Shown in pieces: positions 32,480-40,998 of a stretch of 64,000 nt of DNA (positions are counted from its first letter, which is position 1; each line of letters starts with the position of its first letter). The notes beneath the pieces were generated by a model, which was not told the origin of the DNA, searched no databases, and saw nothing but the letters and a program-made list of their open reading frames with translations. Made by a program: the position numbers and the translations under genes. The stretch comes from a virus. Location: IMG/VR virus record IMGVR_UViG_3300007513_002727, positions 28,943-92,942 of that record; one strand, written 5' to 3'.

Positions 32480-33229
32480 ATGTATAAGTTCGAAACTAAA
32501 ACAAACAAAGAAGGCGTTATAGAGGACGTGATCAATCACCAACCAGAAGGATACAATCCTACAACTGGTATCTATGCTTCTTCTTACATTTTCCAAGGTG
32601 ACTGGGAAGATGAACTTAAGGCTCTAAACTTCACAAAGAGAGGTCTAGGTTTTAAAGAAGTTGAGAAAGTTGATGCTATGAAAGGCCAAGACACTCAATA
32701 CCTTTACAACTCTTTTAGAAGTGCTGATGGTAAGGACACAACTCACGATCAGTTACAAGACTTCTGGAAAGAAGAAAATCCAGCAGATTACAAAGATACT
32801 AATTCAAAACTTTCTTCACCAAAACTAGGCGCAATTTGCGATTGGTTTCAATGTGAAAAAACTAGAATTAGAATCTTCCAACAACAACCAGGTGCTTATA
32901 TGCAAATGCACACAGATTTTGATAACCAAAGAGGTACAACTCTAGGTGAAACTTTAAGAATATTTGTGCAATTGACAGATCAACCAGGTGGTGCTTGGTA
33001 TAGACTTAAGACTACGGATTCAGAAGTAAGCATAAATCTACAAAAAGGTCAATTTTTGATTTTCAATCCAGATCATACTGGACACCAAACTCAAAACCTA
33101 ACTGACATTCCAAGAAATGCTTTCATGTTAGTTGTTAAAAGAAATGAATGGTTAGATTCTTTAACTAAGAACGAGACTATGACTTTTATCAATGTAAATG
33201 AACTTGCAGAGCAAAAAAAAGCAGTTTAA
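32480..33229 (+). CDS. 2-oxoglutarate/Fe(II) oxygenase-like protein 5
   Basis: 249 residues; His144-x-Asp146 (QMHTDFD), a distal His at 199 or 202 (PDHTGHQTQN) and Arg212 as 2-oxoglutarate ligand. It is more diverged than the other members. Its codon choice looks more regular (many AAG, CTT, TTC) and it has its own late promoter and ribosome binding site, suggesting high late expression. It could even be virion-associated. Substrate unknown. Confidence 0.7.
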   Translation: MYKFETKTNKEGVIEDVINHQPEGYNPTTGIYASSYIFQGDWEDELKALNFTKRGLGFKEVEKVDAMKGQDTQYLYNSFRSADGKDTTHDQLQDFWKEENPADYKDTNSKLSSPKLGAICDWFQCEKTRIRIFQQQPGAYMQMHTDFDNQRGTTLGETLRIFVQLTDQPGGAWYRLKTTDSEVSINLQKGQFLIFNPDHTGHQTQNLTDIPRNAFMLVVKRNEWLDSLTKNETMTFINVNELAEQKKAV

Positions 33230-33253
33230 ACTAGTTTAAACTACTTTACTAAA

Positions 33254-33283
33254 TCGTAGCGGTGTGTTATAATACCGCTACGA
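33254..33283. promoter_or_regulatory. 10-bp hairpin enclosing an extended -10 box
   Basis: TCGTAGCGGT pairs with ACCGCTACGA; the 10-nt loop is GTGTTATAAT, which contains TATAAT (33268-33273) with TG at the extended position. TTTACT 17 bp upstream could serve as -35. It could be an operator dyad over a promoter, or a terminator lacking a U-tract. Confidence 0.5.
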
Positions 33284-33288
33284 AACTT

Positions 33289-34035
33289 ATGATTGACTCT
33301 TACACTCAACAACAATGGGATAGTATTATAACTGTCAAAGATCTATTTAGGTTTTTAGAAGATCCTAAATGTGATGTAATGCAATTATCTGACCATCTTG
33401 TTGATATTAACAAAAGTTGTTTTTGGAAAGCGGCCAACATTAATTTTAACTTTAATGTAGATGAAATTCTAAATGCCAAACCAATTATTAAACATAATGA
33501 ATTATCAACACATACCATGGATGCTAATGAATATAAACGACATCAACAATACGGTTATGGAAATGGATATGATAAAATTTTGCCAAATAAAGATACTCAT
33601 GAAATTGCAAAAATACTAGGATTTGAAGACCCATACACCATAACTGTAAACAATCAACCGCCTGGTGCATTAATGGGAAGACACGTTGACTTCTGTTCTA
33701 GTTTTCTTTATGAATATAAAGATATTGCTCCAAATATTATTAATTTAGAATATGATAAAGCATTAGGCAAACCAAAAAATTTTAAAAACATTATCAGATG
33801 TTTTGTAGCACTAGCAGACTGGCAACCTGGCCAAGTAGTAAATTTTGAACCAAACTTTTGGACACAATGGAAAAAGGGCGATGTTGTATTTTTTGATTGG
33901 CAGAATACTCCACACGCAACAATTAATGCTGGATTTCATCAAAGACCATTTATAAAAATTACAGGCACTTTAAAAGATGATACATGGGTAATGAACGCAA
34001 AAGATACTAATGAAATTAAACAGTTTTCAATATAA
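33289..34035 (+). CDS. 2-oxoglutarate/Fe(II) oxygenase-like protein 6
   Basis: 248 residues from the ATG at 33289, downstream of the hairpin. Triad His132-x-Asp134 (GRHVDFC) and His209 (TPHATINAG), with Arg219. Closest to oxygenase 4 (shared ALADWQPGQVVNFEPNFW and KKGDVVFFDW). It overlaps the PP-loop gene by 26 bp. Confidence 0.78.
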   Translation: MIDSYTQQQWDSIITVKDLFRFLEDPKCDVMQLSDHLVDINKSCFWKAANINFNFNVDEILNAKPIIKHNELSTHTMDANEYKRHQQYGYGNGYDKILPNKDTHEIAKILGFEDPYTITVNNQPPGALMGRHVDFCSSFLYEYKDIAPNIINLEYDKALGKPKNFKNIIRCFVALADWQPGQVVNFEPNFWTQWKKGDVVFFDWQNTPHATINAGFHQRPFIKITGTLKDDTWVMNAKDTNEIKQFSI

Positions 34036-35095
34036 AGTAGGAGAACACATTACCTGTAACAAAATTAATGCTATACTTAAAAATGAAGAAACAAAACAAG
34101 GCATTAGTTTTATTACACCTTTTGAAGATTTTGATTTTTCGCAAGAACCTACCGAATCATTTAATGAATTATTAAAACAACAATTCAATAAACTTAGACA
34201 AAACAATAATTACATAAAATTTTATTACTCAGGTGGCATAGACAGTCATATCTTATTGGATTTTTGTTTTAAAAATAATATTATGCTGGATGAGATTATA
34301 TGTCTTAAGAGTGGCTTACCAGATGCAGACTACGAAATTGATCAATACGCAATACCGTTTTTGAAAAAACATCAAAATTCAATTAAAAGTAAAATTACAA
34401 TTAAAGAACTTACAATTGAAAATTATTTAGAACACTACAAAAAAACTTTACAAAACCATCTTAATTCTAACTACAGTGCTTTTCATAACTACATCCGCTG
34501 TTTTTGGCCTTATGATTTTTATGGACAACAACATGATCCAGCAATACTTCATATTAGAGCCATGGATAAACCTACGATGGTTTACGAAAACAATAATTGG
34601 TATGTGTATTTTCTAGACGGCAATCTTGAACCACACGAGAATAATTTTCAGTTTTATAGCAACAGTCCAAACATTATTGCCAAACAATGTCATACTTTCA
34701 TAAATCAAAGTAATACCAATCTAACTTATAACCAACTATGTAAAACAATGGGTGTCAAACTAGGAGATTATAATCAACCTGTTAAACAATTATTCTTTGG
34801 AGCCACTGACAACATTATAACTTATAAAGGACGCAATATTAGATATCACCACCCAAAAGAAAAAAAAGCAATACTCTTTTGTATTGAAAATTATCCAGAC
34901 ATGGTTGATATGTGGATAACTTATTTGGATCAACTTAAAAATTATATTCCTTCTTATTGGTGGGAGGCAGGTGCACCTGAAATGGGCACAGTAGGAGTAT
35001 TATCAAAATTCTTTTGTTTAACCAAAAAAGATATAAAAACTGTAAATGAATTGTATCCTGCAGGATTTAAACCTAGTAAAATAGTGACTTTTTAG
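34010..35095 (+). CDS. Asparagine-synthase-like PP-loop protein
   Basis: 361 residues. FYYSGGIDSHILLDF (SGGIDS at 74-79) is the ATP-pyrophosphatase loop that adenylates a carboxylate. There is no N-terminal glutaminase domain, so it resembles stand-alone asparagine-synthase-C proteins that form amide bonds in natural products. The C-terminus (YWWEAGAPEMGTVGVLSKFF) is unrecognised. Context suggests amidation or lactam formation on the product of the oxygenase-aminotransferase cluster. Confidence 0.75.
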   Translation: MKLNSFQYKVGEHITCNKINAILKNEETKQGISFITPFEDFDFSQEPTESFNELLKQQFNKLRQNNNYIKFYYSGGIDSHILLDFCFKNNIMLDEIICLKSGLPDADYEIDQYAIPFLKKHQNSIKSKITIKELTIENYLEHYKKTLQNHLNSNYSAFHNYIRCFWPYDFYGQQHDPAILHIRAMDKPTMVYENNNWYVYFLDGNLEPHENNFQFYSNSPNIIAKQCHTFINQSNTNLTYNQLCKTMGVKLGDYNQPVKQLFFGATDNIITYKGRNIRYHHPKEKKAILFCIENYPDMVDMWITYLDQLKNYIPSYWWEAGAPEMGTVGVLSKFFCLTKKDIKTVNELYPAGFKPSKIVTF

Positions 35096-35099
35096 CCGG

Positions 35100-35128
35100 T
35101 TGACGGAAATACCATTACCTGTTATAAT
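35100..35128 (+). promoter_or_regulatory. Sigma70 promoter with extended -10
   Basis: TTGACG (35100-35105), 17-bp spacer, TATAAT (35123-35128) in TGTTATAAT; the ribosome binding site AAAGGAG precedes the ATG at 35151. Confidence 0.75.
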
Positions 35129-35150
35129 AACGGTATAAAGGAGAACAATT

Positions 35151-35510
35151 ATGTATAAATGTTCAGCAAAAGCACAATTAGTTTTGGATCAAGTTAGACA
35201 CAGATGTCAAGCAGATTCACAAACTAATAACAGATGGACTGGAAGATCTGGAAACTATATGTATATCATGGGCAGAGAGAATGCTGATGGTAAGGCAACA
35301 GGTGTTGTTCATAAGTTTCAAGAAGATGGATCACACAAGTTGGCAGGATCTTTTAAGATCTTATCAGATGGTCAAATCACAAGATTTACTGGAATGTCTT
35401 CAGCTGATTGGAGAAATTTTATGGGTACTGCTCAAAAAGAATATGAAGCAAAATATTCTAATGAGGCTAAACCTACAGAAACTCCGATCGACAGCAAAGT
35501 GGCTGTATAA
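35151..35510 (+). CDS. Hypothetical phage protein, early-type promoter
   Basis: 119 residues, beginning MYKCSAKAQLVLDQVRHRC, with a beta-rich middle (YMYIMGRENADGKATGVVHKF) and a helical end. Not recognised. It stands alone between a sigma70 promoter and a strong hairpin, so it is probably a monocistronic early gene. Confidence 0.65.
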   Translation: MYKCSAKAQLVLDQVRHRCQADSQTNNRWTGRSGNYMYIMGRENADGKATGVVHKFQEDGSHKLAGSFKILSDGQITRFTGMSSADWRNFMGTAQKEYEAKYSNEAKPTETPIDSKVAV

Positions 35511-35518
35511 ATTAGAAC

Positions 35519-35584
35519 AGGTATTTGGATTCGCTTATGAACGCCAAATAGGCTTAAATTACTGCGGTCCAAATACCTTTTTAA
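35519..35584 (+). terminator. Long-stem hairpin with T-tract
   Basis: AGGTATTTGGA (35519-35529) pairs perfectly with TCCAAATACCT (35568-35578), followed by TTTTT. The 38-nt loop contains a CGC/GCG inner stem and GCC-AAATA-GGC. It is likely a terminator for the 35151 gene; the large structured loop could be a processed small RNA. Confidence 0.6.
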
Positions 35585-35587
35585 ATA

Positions 35588-35944
35588 ATGGGATTCTTAC
35601 AAATAAAATTACCTAAACGCATCAAGCACAAAATTAAAAATTCTAAAAGAAATAGAGAAGCACTAGCCAAATATAAAATTTGGTTGGAATCTCAAGGGTT
35701 AGACGATAAAACTCTTAAAAAAAGATTAAAGTCTTGGTCTGGATATCCTATTCCAGATTATTCTACAAACCCAAACTATCCAAAATGTTCAGATAAAGTT
35801 CCAGTAGGAACATCAAAGAAAAAAGAAGTACAACAATATTCAGGTGAAAGAAAACTGCTTGGTATAGCTACCATGCACAAATCAAATATGGTGCCAGTTT
35901 TTGATGAAGAAGATGCCAAAGATATCGCGAAGATGAGAAGATAA
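35588..35944 (+). CDS. Conserved-type phage protein
   Basis: 118 residues, basic N-terminal half (PKRIKHKIKNSKRNREALAKYK), then YSGERKLLGIATMHKSNMVPVF and a C-terminal MRR. The second block recalls a conserved marine-phage protein (from memory) without known function. Its ATG directly follows the T-tract hairpin. Confidence 0.6.
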   Translation: MGFLQIKLPKRIKHKIKNSKRNREALAKYKIWLESQGLDDKTLKKRLKSWSGYPIPDYSTNPNYPKCSDKVPVGTSKKKEVQQYSGERKLLGIATMHKSNMVPVFDEEDAKDIAKMRR

Positions 35945-36000
35945 AATCTCGTTAGTAAAAAACCTCAATAAAATCAACACTTCTAGCAAGACCAACTAGG

Positions 36001-36028
36001 TTGACGATTTACCATTATATGTTATAAT
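36001..36028 (+). promoter_or_regulatory. Sigma70 promoter with extended -10
   Basis: TTGACG (36001-36006), 16-bp spacer, TATAAT (36023-36028) in TGTTATAAT, ending 6 nt before the ATG at 36035. Confidence 0.7.
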
Positions 36029-36034
36029 TGTACT

Positions 36035-36199
36035 ATGTTTAGATTAATAATATTAGTTGCAATATTTCTTGCTGTCTATCCAATGATTGGAAATGGTTAT
36101 GACCAATTCATGTCTGACTTCAGTTTTAATGAAGCAGGTGAAGTTGTATCCAATATATTCACTGGAATAGCAAATTTTATTGACAACTTTAAATCATAA
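36035..36199 (+). CDS. 54-aa membrane/secreted protein, probably leaderless
   Basis: A short frame with a hydrophobic N-terminus (MFRLIILVAIFLAVYPMIG), then an acidic/polar part (QFMSDFSFNEAGEVVSNIF) and a second mildly hydrophobic helix. The start codon is only 6 nt after a -10 box, so the mRNA would start at or beside the ATG. It leads the envelope-protein operon up to 37552. Function unknown. Confidence 0.6.
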   Translation: MFRLIILVAIFLAVYPMIGNGYDQFMSDFSFNEAGEVVSNIFTGIANFIDNFKS

Positions 36200-36207
36200 A
36201 GGAAAAA

Positions 36208-36762
36208 ATGAAACATCTAAGTAAAATATTCCTTGTATTATTTTTTGGTATATTATTAGCACAATGTTCGACGTATAAGATTAAATCTGATATGTCTAAG
36301 AACGGTGTTGTTAATAAAACGCCAGACTGGTATGTGGAATACAAACACGAAACTTGGACAAAGTATCAAGAGGCGGCAACTGCTGTATCTCCAGATATGG
36401 AATTAGCAGTTAAAAAAGCTATTTTACTTGCCAAGGCTAAACTTGTAGACAGAATTAATGGAGAAGTTAATAACAGAACTACTATTAATAAAAATGAAGC
36501 AGGTACAAACGAAAGTTTAACTGTGACAGCTGGTTCTCAAGATATCGTTGTTAATATAATCAGAGACACTCTTGCAAGAGGTTATGAAGTTACTAAACAA
36601 GAAATATTCGTAACTAGTCACAAATCTTATAGAGCATACATTATGATAGAGCTTTCTAAAAAAGAAGTAGAAGCTATTATAGATGATATCAATAAGAAAA
36701 AAGTTGCAATGATTGACGTGAATGGTATTAACGATGCGGCTAACGAAGTATTAGATAATTAG
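36208..36762 (+). CDS. Lipoprotein (LPP20-like)
   Basis: 184 residues with a signal peptide and lipobox ILLAQC (Cys20). The mature part (PDWYVEYKHETWTKYQEAATAVSPDMELAVKKAILLAKAKL) resembles the LPP20 lipoprotein family: an alpha/beta domain that handles periplasmic or surface tasks. The ribosome binding site is AAAGGA. A phage lipoprotein could block superinfection or alter the envelope. Quoted segments are partial. Confidence 0.7.
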   Translation: MKHLSKIFLVLFFGILLAQCSTYKIKSDMSKNGVVNKTPDWYVEYKHETWTKYQEAATAVSPDMELAVKKAILLAKAKLVDRINGEVNNRTTINKNEAGTNESLTVTAGSQDIVVNIIRDTLARGYEVTKQEIFVTSHKSYRAYIMIELSKKEVEAIIDDINKKKVAMIDVNGINDAANEVLDN

Positions 36763-36768
36763 GGCGAT

Positions 36769-37125
36769 ATGAAAACTATCGTAAAACTTATTGCCCTAGT
36801 TGTACTCACTTTAGTGATAATACTAACTTATATAAACCAGGCAAAAGCAGGTGGACCATGGCACGATCAATATTGCGATGTTGAAACAACAACAATAAGA
36901 GTTGTTGACCAATCTGGTAATGTAATAAAAGAATTAACAGAAGAGAAAGTAGTATGTCAAGATGGTGCAAAAGACTTCTTACACGGAATGGGTATTGCTG
37001 ATAGTTGCCAAATTTACACTTGGGAAATGCCCATAGGTGAAACTACAATTACGCAAAGAGATATTGCTTGTCATAAAATGGATGGAGGATATGAAATCGT
37101 TAAAGGTTATCATAGTATTGAGTAG
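36769..37125 (+). CDS. Secreted cysteine-containing protein
   Basis: 118 residues with an N-terminal signal or anchor (LIALVVLTLVIILTYINQAKA) and four mature cysteines, probably two periplasmic disulfides. No family recognised. It lies between two lipoprotein genes and overlaps the second by 35 bp. Confidence 0.6.
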   Translation: MKTIVKLIALVVLTLVIILTYINQAKAGGPWHDQYCDVETTTIRVVDQSGNVIKELTEEKVVCQDGAKDFLHGMGIADSCQIYTWEMPIGETTITQRDIACHKMDGGYEIVKGYHSIE

Positions 37126-37552
37126 TATACTATTTCTTACTAATTGCACAACAGGAACGACAACTACAAATAAACCTAGTAAAGAAGTAAATGGTTCTTT
37201 GACAAAAATGCCAATTCCGATGATTTTAGGAGATGATGTCAAATATTCTATGCCTGCTTTTTTATGGAGAACAACTCAATTTATGAGATTTAGTCTCAAT
37301 AAAGAAGAAAAACAAAAGCACCAAAGTGCTGTATTTTTTATGTTAGACAACGCAAAAAATGGTGAAATTGTTAGTTGGTACAGTGATAAACGATTAGTAA
37401 ACGGCAAAGTTAGAGTAATACGTTCATACCCTACAGGTGCTGGTATTTGCCGTACATATCAAGCATACATTAAAGTTAACGGCACAGAACGACATATGAC
37501 CAATAATGCTTGTAAAAAGAACTGGTCACCTAGTTGGTCATTTTACAAATAA
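37091..37552 (+). CDS. Lipoprotein, 17-kDa surface-antigen-like
   Basis: 153 residues from the ATG at 37091 (GGAGG upstream). Signal peptide and lipobox LFLTNC (Cys18), then a basic domain ending SYPTGAGICRTYQAYIKVNG...NNACKKN. This end resembles the C-terminus of the alphaproteobacterial 17-kDa surface antigen, where the CRxY and later Cys are conserved. It hints at capture from an alphaproteobacterial host. An upstream in-frame ATG was rejected because it would hide the signal peptide. Confidence 0.65.
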   Translation: MKSLKVIIVLSSILFLTNCTTGTTTTNKPSKEVNGSLTKMPIPMILGDDVKYSMPAFLWRTTQFMRFSLNKEEKQKHQSAVFFMLDNAKNGEIVSWYSDKRLVNGKVRVIRSYPTGAGICRTYQAYIKVNGTERHMTNNACKKNWSPSWSFYK

Positions 37553-37567
37553 TCTTACTATAATAAA

Positions 37568-37586
37568 CTAAATAGTCATATAAATA
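37568..37586 (+). promoter_or_regulatory. Two late-promoter boxes in tandem
   Basis: CTAAATA (37568-37574) and a perfect TATAAATA (37579-37586), 11 bp apart, followed by the ribosome binding site AGAAGGAA before the ATG at 37609. Confidence 0.6.
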
Positions 37587-37608
37587 AGTTTAGAAGGAAT
37601 TTATACAT

Positions 37609-38262
37609 ATGGCAACAGTTGAACCAAAATCTACAGGAGTATCACCAGACACACCACAAGGTGCATATTTTACAGTATCTATAGCTCAAGGAGGATTTCT
37701 TGACACTGAAACAGTAAATGGTGGAAGAGTATCTCCGTGTGTAGCTAACGATTTCACTACAAAACCAACAACAAAAGCACAATCATTATTAGTATCAAGA
37801 GGCTTTTTAAGATGGAAAAATATGATTGCCGTTCTTCAAGTTAGATCAAATGTTAGAGTAGTTAATATAGTAACAACTTATGGCAGTGATGCAGGTGATA
37901 CTGCAATCACAACATTGGCATTTGGTTTGGTTTATGAAAATCCTGATTGGGTTCCAACAACAGGAACAGCACTTGACGGATCTACAACTACTACAACTAA
38001 AGCATTGTATATTCAAGACAAAATTTCAGAAGCACTTAATACAACTTGGAAAGAAAATATGAGTGTTTATGACCCAACAACTGTAAGTGGTACGGCTAAT
38101 GCAAACTTAACGAAAACAGAAGAAGTTGAAGCAGGTCCAGTACTATTAGTATCAAAGGGTCAAATAGTTGAAGCAGTTACAGTTACAGCAGTTTCAGGTT
38201 TTGACGCTAATACTTCTGGACAAAGAGCATCTGATACATCGTTAACTTACTCTGCAGAGTAA
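37609..38262 (+). CDS. Virion-type protein
   Basis: 217 residues, Thr/Val/Ser-rich, beta-strand pattern, no signal peptide. Tandem late boxes and a good ribosome binding site suggest an abundant late protein such as a head or tail decoration. No family recognised. Confidence 0.65.
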   Translation: MATVEPKSTGVSPDTPQGAYFTVSIAQGGFLDTETVNGGRVSPCVANDFTTKPTTKAQSLLVSRGFLRWKNMIAVLQVRSNVRVVNIVTTYGSDAGDTAITTLAFGLVYENPDWVPTTGTALDGSTTTTTKALYIQDKISEALNTTWKENMSVYDPTTVSGTANANLTKTEEVEAGPVLLVSKGQIVEAVTVTAVSGFDANTSGQRASDTSLTYSAE

Positions 38263-38325
38263 TCAAATTTACCAAATAATCAATAGCATATTTGTTTAAA
38301 TAATGTTATATTAAATAATATCAAT

Positions 38326-40998
38326 ATGTTCATTGCATTTCTAACACTACTATCAGCATTATCCATATCAGGTGTAGCAATATTCTACTCGGTAATAGGA
38401 CTTGCAACTATATTTCCAGGAGCATTTTGGCCTGTAATTATAATGGGTTCTGTGTTAGAAGTAGGTAAGTTAATCACAGCCTCATGGCTATATCGGCACT
38501 GGAAACAGACCCGCTTTTTATTAAAAACATATCTTACAATCTCGGTTATAGTTTTAAGTTTAATAACATCCATGGGTATATTTGGATTCTTATCTAAAGC
38601 CCATTTAGAACAAAATCTAGCATCTGAGAATCTCACACAAAGAATTGACCTTATTAATAGTAAAATTGTTAGCCAACAAACTTATATTAAAAGACAAAAT
38701 GCAATTATTGAAAGAGCAGAAAAAAGTCTTACAAGAACAGTTGGTACTAACGACGAAGCAATTGCAATTGAAAGACAAAATCTAGAAGATGCACAAAATA
38801 AATTAAAAGAAGCAATTAACATTGAAAAACAAAGTCTGGCAGATGCTGAAGACAAGTTCAAAACACTACTTACAGTCGAGACCAATACAATTAAAAGTTT
38901 AAATGATAGATTAAAAATATTAGATGCAGATGTAACTGCCATATTAACTCAAAAAAATAAAGCATTCTTTAATGAAGAAAAGGCGGCGGCTGATTTAAAA
39001 GCATCACAGAAAGAAGAACGTGAATTAATTGATCTTAAAATTAATGAAGCACAAGGCAGAATAAATGAACTTAAAGGAGATTATGCAACTGATAATGCTA
39101 TTATACAAAAAAGAATAGAAAAATTAAGAGAAGCAATTACATCTGAATCTGCTGTCATACAAGCAAGAATTGAGAAATTAAGAGAAGGTAGTGTTGATGA
39201 CAAATCAGTCATTTACATACAAATAGAAGTAGCAGAAGACAACATCTTAAAAGCACAAAACAGTATAGACGATTTAATTATTGACAGGGAACCACTTGAA
39301 TCTGAAATGATTAAACTAGAGGCAGAAGTAGGTCCTATAAAATACATTGCCGCACTTGTTATTGATTGGGGAGTTACAAATGAAGTTGAATTAAATGAAG
39401 CAGTAAGATGGGTTATCTTGCTTATAATTGTAGTATTTGATCCACTTGCAGTTGCATTATTATTAGCGGCCAACCAAAGTTTAATGAGAAAATTTCCAGT
39501 TGCACCGCCACCACCGCCACAAGAAATTGTTGATTTAGAAAAACCAGAACCTTATGAACCACCTTTTGCACCTGTACAAAATGATATGGCCGAAAAAGCA
39601 AAAGCTCTTGCTGAACAAGAAAAAGCAGAAAAAATACAAAAAGATTGGGCAGTAAAACTTTACGAATTTAATAAAGAACGATTAGCAAAACGAGACAAAG
39701 ATTTAGAAGAACAAAAAAAAGTTGAAGAAACTATTCCACATATAGATCTTATAGGTCAAAAAAAAACTGAAGAAAAAGAAATAGTAGTAGATAAAGACGA
39801 TGGCTTTGATCTAGATGAAGTCAAATACGATATAGAAACTAAAACTAAATCAAATAATGAAGAACAAAAAGCTAGAGAGAAAGAAGAGAAAGAAAAGCAA
39901 CTAGAAGAATTTAAAAAAAGAGAACAAGAAGAGAAAGAAAATTTAGAAAGAATAGCAAGAGAAGCTAAAGAAGAAGAAGCTAAAGTAACAACAGTAGAAG
40001 AGGCATTAAAAATGCCAGAGTCAGAGAGTGTTGAAACACCAATCGAAGAACCCGAAAGAACACGACCCGACTTTACAGAAGTAATTGAACCCACAGAACC
40101 TGCAGGTGATGGAACATTTAAAACAGGAACGTTAGGTCCAAAAATTAAAAAGAGTAAGATAATTGATCCAAAAGTAATGACTGATTTTGAAAGAACTGGT
40201 ATGTTAAACAAGTTACACCAAGAGCATGGCAAGTATGAAGATATTAGTGATGAAGCCCTTAAAAAAGAAAGAGATGATGCTAATAAAGCACAATTCCTAG
40301 CTGACGTTGCATTAACAGAAGAAGAAGCACGTAACCATCCACCGATGACAGAGTCACGTATGGCATATTTTCAAGATCATATTGATGATATATTAAGAGG
40401 CAATTCAACATTTGAAAACATTCCACCTGATATAGCAAAAACTGTTGCATTATTAATGACTGATGAATATCCAAATCCAGAGATTATTACTAAAGGTTCA
40501 GCTTTAAAACCAGAAGGCGATAAAAATGTAGAAACAATGACCCAGGATGCCTTAAAAGAAAAATTCATGGAACAACCAGAAACCGAAGAAAGACCAATCA
40601 CTGATGAAGAACTTGACGACTTATTAGAAGGGTTTCCTGAACGTCCAAAAGCAAATGAAGACTATGTACAAAACGAAGAACAAACCGACGAAACACTTTG
40701 GCAAAAAACTAAAGAATTAGATTTACCAGAACCTGAAAAGAATGAAATACAAATACCAGAATTAGAAAGTACAACTGAAGATATACCTGTATTAGTTGAT
40801 AAAGTTAAAATAGAAAATGTTATTCCAGTAGACAAGTTTACCAGATACAAAAAGAGACTTGCAACTGATGAGGAATACCACCAAAGGATAGAACAACGCA
40901 TTAATAATTTAATAACCAAATTAGAAGCAGGTGAAGTCAAACTAAACGACTTGACTAATGCAGATCAAAAAGCTATACTAGATATATTGAATCAATAA
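38326..40998 (+). CDS. Large membrane-anchored coiled-coil protein
   Basis: 890 residues. Three to four transmembrane helices fill the first 100 residues, a long heptad-rich coiled coil spans about 110-330, and another hydrophobic segment (WVILLIIVVFDPLAVALLLAA) lies at about 360-385. A proline-rich, then highly charged disordered region follows to a short helical C-terminus. I do not recognise it, though similarly built proteins occur in marine myophages. It is not a classical tape measure. It could organise the host membrane or the tail-membrane interface. The ATG lies 8 nt after TTAAATA. Confidence 0.65.
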   Translation: MFIAFLTLLSALSISGVAIFYSVIGLATIFPGAFWPVIIMGSVLEVGKLITASWLYRHWKQTRFLLKTYLTISVIVLSLITSMGIFGFLSKAHLEQNLASENLTQRIDLINSKIVSQQTYIKRQNAIIERAEKSLTRTVGTNDEAIAIERQNLEDAQNKLKEAINIEKQSLADAEDKFKTLLTVETNTIKSLNDRLKILDADVTAILTQKNKAFFNEEKAAADLKASQKEERELIDLKINEAQGRINELKGDYATDNAIIQKRIEKLREAITSESAVIQARIEKLREGSVDDKSVIYIQIEVAEDNILKAQNSIDDLIIDREPLESEMIKLEAEVGPIKYIAALVIDWGVTNEVELNEAVRWVILLIIVVFDPLAVALLLAANQSLMRKFPVAPPPPPQEIVDLEKPEPYEPPFAPVQNDMAEKAKALAEQEKAEKIQKDWAVKLYEFNKERLAKRDKDLEEQKKVEETIPHIDLIGQKKTEEKEIVVDKDDGFDLDEVKYDIETKTKSNNEEQKAREKEEKEKQLEEFKKREQEEKENLERIAREAKEEEAKVTTVEEALKMPESESVETPIEEPERTRPDFTEVIEPTEPAGDGTFKTGTLGPKIKKSKIIDPKVMTDFERTGMLNKLHQEHGKYEDISDEALKKERDDANKAQFLADVALTEEEARNHPPMTESRMAYFQDHIDDILRGNSTFENIPPDIAKTVALLMTDEYPNPEIITKGSALKPEGDKNVETMTQDALKEKFMEQPETEERPITDEELDDLLEGFPERPKANEDYVQNEEQTDETLWQKTKELDLPEPEKNEIQIPELESTTEDIPVLVDKVKIENVIPVDKFTRYKKRLATDEEYHQRIEQRINNLITKLEAGEVKLNDLTNADQKAILDILNQ

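Noticed and set aside
37037-37090. Upstream in-frame start of the 17-kDa-like lipoprotein
   Set aside because: It would bury the signal peptide; ATG 37091 has GGAGG and exposes a proper lipobox.
39756-40232. Reverse 158-aa Ser-rich frame
   Set aside because: Antisense shadow of the charged region of the 890-aa protein.
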